This document shows positions 62,118 through 64,000 of a stretch of DNA of 64,000 nucleotides, one piece after another. The notes beneath the pieces were generated by a model that saw only the letters and a list, made by a program, of their open reading frames with translations, ran no database searches and was not told where the DNA came from. The stretch is from NCBI GenBank assembly GCA_045863035.1, contig BTUV01000001.1, forward strand, positions 124,001 through 188,000, read 5' to 3'. Within the stretch, counting starts at the first letter, position 1. Each line of letters starts with the position of its first letter. A program made the position numbers and the translations under genes. This DNA is from H2-BAC3 sp045863035 (GTDB lineage Bacteria > Bacteroidota > Ignavibacteria > Ignavibacteriales > Ignavibacteriaceae).

Positions 62118-62970
62118 GAATGACCGATTTAATACCGATTGATAAATAATCTGATTTTTTGAGAACAGGTCGAATAGTGGAAACCTGATACCGAATATTG
62201 CGGATTTTTTTGATAATTTCCAAACCACCGTTAATGGTTGCGGCAATTTCAAACCTCAGCCGAAAAGGCAAAAATGGCAATAAATTCCTCCCCTCAAGCA
62301 TCATTTTTTCCGCTTCCCGAAGCATTTCCTTCATCATTTGAGCAAATTTCTGTTTTTGCTCCTCCCTTATAAAATCTGTTTCTGACAGATGAAATTTCCT
62401 CAGGGCTCCTAAAGGAATATAAATTCTCCCCTTTTGGATGTCTATTGACACATCCTGATAAAAATTAATTAGCTGCAGAGCGGTGCAAATCCGGTCAGAA
62501 TATTGGTTCGCTTCTGCATTCCTGATACCAAAAAGTTCGAGTAGTAATCTTCCCACCGGATTTGCCGATCGACGGCAGTAATCTAACAACTCATCGTCAT
62601 TGATATAGCGCACTTTCATTGTATCCTGTCTGAACGCTGAAACCAGGTCTTCGAAATAAACAGCCGTAAGAGAGCGACTGGAAATGGAATGTGCTAACGC
62701 AAGCCATTTTGGCTCATTAATTTCGCCTCTGAGGGCAGCCCTGAATTTTTCAATAAATAAATCCAGTTCAGACTGCCTTTCTAACTGGGTTTTATTTCCT
62801 TCATCGGCGATATCGTCTGCCGTTCTTGCAAACCAATAAATTACTGCAATATGCTTTCTTAAATCTTTAGGTAGTAATATTGAAGCAACCGGAAAATTCT
62901 CATAATGAGCAGCAGCCAGCTCAAGCGCTTCCGCATATCCTGATTCAGCAGGAATCGGGGTATCTTTCAA
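62104..62970 (-). CDS. hpnC: hydroxysqualene synthase HpnC
   Basis: 288 residues, squalene/phytoene synthase fold. Opening AHYENFPVASILLPKDLRKHI is the typical HpnC start. Aspartate motifs are FARTADDIADEG and NFYQDVSIDIQKGRIYIP. Converts presqualene diphosphate to hydroxysqualene. The start is a TTG giving the usual short lead; no ATG is available in frame. First gene of the hpnCDE operon. An 11-bp inverted repeat lies just upstream. No squalene-hopene cyclase is in the window. Confidence 0.88.
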   Translation of the reverse strand: MKDTPIPAESGYAEALELAAAHYENFPVASILLPKDLRKHIAVIYWFARTADDIADEGNKTQLERQSELDLFIEKFRAALRGEINEPKWLALAHSISSRSLTAVYFEDLVSAFRQDTMKVRYINDDELLDYCRRSANPVGRLLLELFGIRNAEANQYSDRICTALQLINFYQDVSIDIQKGRIYIPLGALRKFHLSETDFIREEQKQKFAQMMKEMLREAEKMMLEGRNLLPFLPFRLRFEIAATINGGLEIIKKIRNIRYQVSTIRPVLKKSDYLSIGIKSVIHAIH

Positions 62971-62984
62971 GAGTCGTCCGTCTT

Positions 62985-63034
62985 AGAAATGATGTGAAAA
63001 AATAAAACATTTAAATTAAAATTACATCATTTCT
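62985..63034. promoter_or_regulatory. 11-bp inverted repeat in the hpnC leader
   Basis: Perfect arms AGAAATGATGT and ACATCATTTCT separated by 28 AT-rich bases, ending 14 bases before the hpnC start. Could be a paired operator flanking the promoter or a leader-RNA hairpin. No homologous known site is claimed. Confidence 0.5.
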
Positions 63035-63142
63035 GCCGATACTGAACATTCAATACCAATCGAGAATGAAGTAAAAAGAAGAACTATTAGATTGGAAAAA
63101 GGTAAAGATGAATAAAGTTGAGGACGGAATACAGGTATAAAT

Positions 63143-63172
63143 AAAGGCCGATTTTGTAAAAAACCGGCCTTT
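63143..63172 (-). terminator. intrinsic terminator after tRNA-Leu
   Basis: 8-bp GC-rich stem AAAGGCCG / CGGCCTTT with a 14-base loop, then TTTATTTATA on the minus strand. It lies about 80 bases beyond the 3' end of tRNA-Leu and before the hpnC promoter region. The stem is symmetric and could act in both directions. Confidence 0.75.
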
Positions 63173-63252
63173 GTTGTGTTAAGTTTGTGCCCCCACGGTG
63201 ATCTTCTCCCCATAAGTTCTTATATATTAAGCAATTATAAGAAATACCATTG

Positions 63253-63336
63253 TGCCCGAAGGGGGACTCGAACCCCCATGCCGAAACCGGCACTAGCACC
63301 TGAAACTAGCGTGTCTACCAATTCCACCATCCGGGC
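63253..63336 (-). tRNA. tRNA-Leu (anticodon CAG)
   Basis: 84 nt, class II with a long variable arm (GTGCCGGTTTCGGCAT). Acceptor GCCCGGA pairs with TTCGGGC, discriminator A. D-arm GTGGAATTGGTAGAC is typical of leucine tRNAs. The anticodon stem CTAGT/GCTAG encloses loop TTCAGGT (anticodon CAG). T arm GGGGGTTCGAGTCCCCC. CCA is not encoded. Confidence 0.97.
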
Positions 63337-63373
63337 AAATTTTAGCCAGCAAATTTAGCGATTTTTTCGATAA

Positions 63374-64000
63374 TTACCAACCTGAACCACCGGAAGAATT
63401 TTTGTCAGAGGACTCACTTCGCCCCCCGCTCCTTCTAGGCGGACCTGGATGATAACCACATTGTCCGGGTGGATTCTCATCATCAATAATATCCGAGATA
63501 ACTTCCGGACAAGTTTCATTCGCAAGAGCCGGTGTTCCCTGGCTCACAGCATATTTGCAAAACTCGGCGTAACTCACACCTGTCGGAATGTCAAAATACT
63601 TCAATGGCAGATTAAGAGTTTTATACGTATCAGCCATAAATTTCGCCCAGATTGGCATAGCGGCTTTTGCACCCTGCCCATACCAGCCACTGAATTTAAC
63701 TCTATGATCATCAAAACCAACCCAAACAACTCCTAAAAGCTGTGGTGTAAAGCCACCAAACCAGGCATCTGAATAGTCTTGTGTTGTGCCGGTTTTACCT
63801 GCTGCCGGTCGGTGAAAATGTCTTCTTGCGCCTGCGCCTGTTCCCCAATTAACCACATCCTGCATCATATCAACCACAATAGCAGCCGTACGTGCAGAAA
63901 GTGCATTTTTCTTTTGCAGTTTTGGTTCATAAATAATTATTCCGTTTCTATCTTCAACTCTGAGGATGGAAAATGGACGCATAAAAACCCCGCCATTTGC
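63374..64000 (-). CDS. class A penicillin-binding protein (PBP1A-like), N-terminus beyond the window
   Basis: The last 208 residues of a bifunctional peptidoglycan glycosyltransferase/transpeptidase. ANGGVF then RPFSILRVED is the classical region before the KTG box; AGKTGTTQDYSDAWFGGFTP contains the KTG motif; VWVGFDD and GAKAAMPIWAKFM follow, as in PBP1A. The tail is rich in glycine, serine, proline and arginine (GGRSESSDKNSSGGSGW), low-complexity and probably disordered. The frame is open to the window edge, so the gene is incomplete here. It lies 37 bases upstream of tRNA-Leu on the same strand. Confidence 0.93.
   Translation of the reverse strand, partial: ANGGVFMRPFSILRVEDRNGIIIYEPKLQKKNALSARTAAIVVDMMQDVVNWGTGAGARRHFHRPAAGKTGTTQDYSDAWFGGFTPQLLGVVWVGFDDHRVKFSGWYGQGAKAAMPIWAKFMADTYKTLNLPLKYFDIPTGVSYAEFCKYAVSQGTPALANETCPEVISDIIDDENPPGQCGYHPGPPRRSGGRSESSDKNSSGGSGW

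Noticed and set aside
1..64000. CRISPR arrays, insertion sequences, integrases, prophage or toxin-antitoxin genes
   Set aside because: No regularly spaced repeats, no transposase or integrase motifs, and no terminal repeats flanking genes were seen; the gene content is core metabolism throughout.

Overview
This window is a dense, housekeeping-rich piece of chromosome from a Gram-negative bacterium of the FCB group. It most resembles the Ignavibacteria/Chlorobi side of Bacteroidota. The evidence is a secreted protein ending in a Por-type (T9SS) sorting domain that starts NYPNPFNPS, a fused E1 alpha-beta 2-oxoacid dehydrogenase, FadL-type and SPOR proteins, HpnCDE squalene genes and a DUF2851 protein. 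The lineage is inferred from protein character, not from a search. I see no insertion sequence, prophage, integron, CRISPR array or defence island. No gap between genes exceeds about 300 bases.

Layout. 1-5.1 kb (minus): lpdA - lipB - fused E1 - E2 (cut by the window edge), a lipoylated 2-oxoacid dehydrogenase operon. 5.2-8.2 kb (minus): flavin reductase-like gene and acetoacetyl-CoA synthetase. 8.2-8.6 kb (plus): a lone NUDIX hydrolase. 8.6-14.5 kb (minus): clpS, tRNA-Phe, terminator, then purC - DUF971 - pgsA - cinA - thpR - recA - recX. 14.6-16.9 kb (plus): etfB - etfA - bifunctional-nuclease-family gene. 16.9-30.2 kb (minus): a long, tightly packed series pyrG - TPR lipid/secreted protein - purN - purH - mreB - mreC - mreD - mrdA - rodA - pyrF - small orphan - DUF2851, mixing nucleotide synthesis with the cell-elongation machinery. 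30.3-34.1 kb (minus): a 1259-residue secreted beta-propeller/T9SS protein with its own UUCG terminator. 34.3-38.6 kb (plus): glycosyltransferase, then the nucleoside salvage set cdd - tdk - CNT transporter - purine nucleoside phosphorylase. 38.6-47.1 kb (minus): SPOR lipoprotein; and a run YqeY - CvpA - mutS2 - biotin carboxylase - BCCP - FadL porin - GDSL lipoprotein ending in a terminator. 47.1-48.8 kb (minus): exbB - exbD - exbD. 48.9-55.6 kb (minus): DAACS symporter - NSS transporter - Kup, then nuclease-family and SDR genes. 55.7-59.9 kb (plus): APC permease and polA. 60-63 kb (minus): hpnC - hpnD - hpnE. 63.2-64 kb (minus): tRNA-Leu and the 3' end of a class A penicillin-binding protein.

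Coding style: genes are packed with many TAATG or ATGA stop/start overlaps. TTG starts are frequent (NUDIX, BFN, thpR, DUF971, CvpA, purH, purN, hpnC). In one transporter the conserved first membrane helix is reachable only from a CTG or other non-standard start. Function as a whole is aerobic or respiratory heterotrophic core metabolism: oxoacid oxidation, ETF electron transfer, acetoacetate activation, an acyl-CoA carboxylase, nucleotide synthesis and salvage, rod-shape maintenance, ion and amino acid transport, and squalene formation.

I did not find a clear novel defence or mobile system. The leads most worth checking are the atypical DAACS symporter, an 11-bp inverted repeat before hpnC, the orphan gene beside DUF2851, the multi-domain T9SS protein, and the biotin carboxylase/FadL/GDSL grouping.
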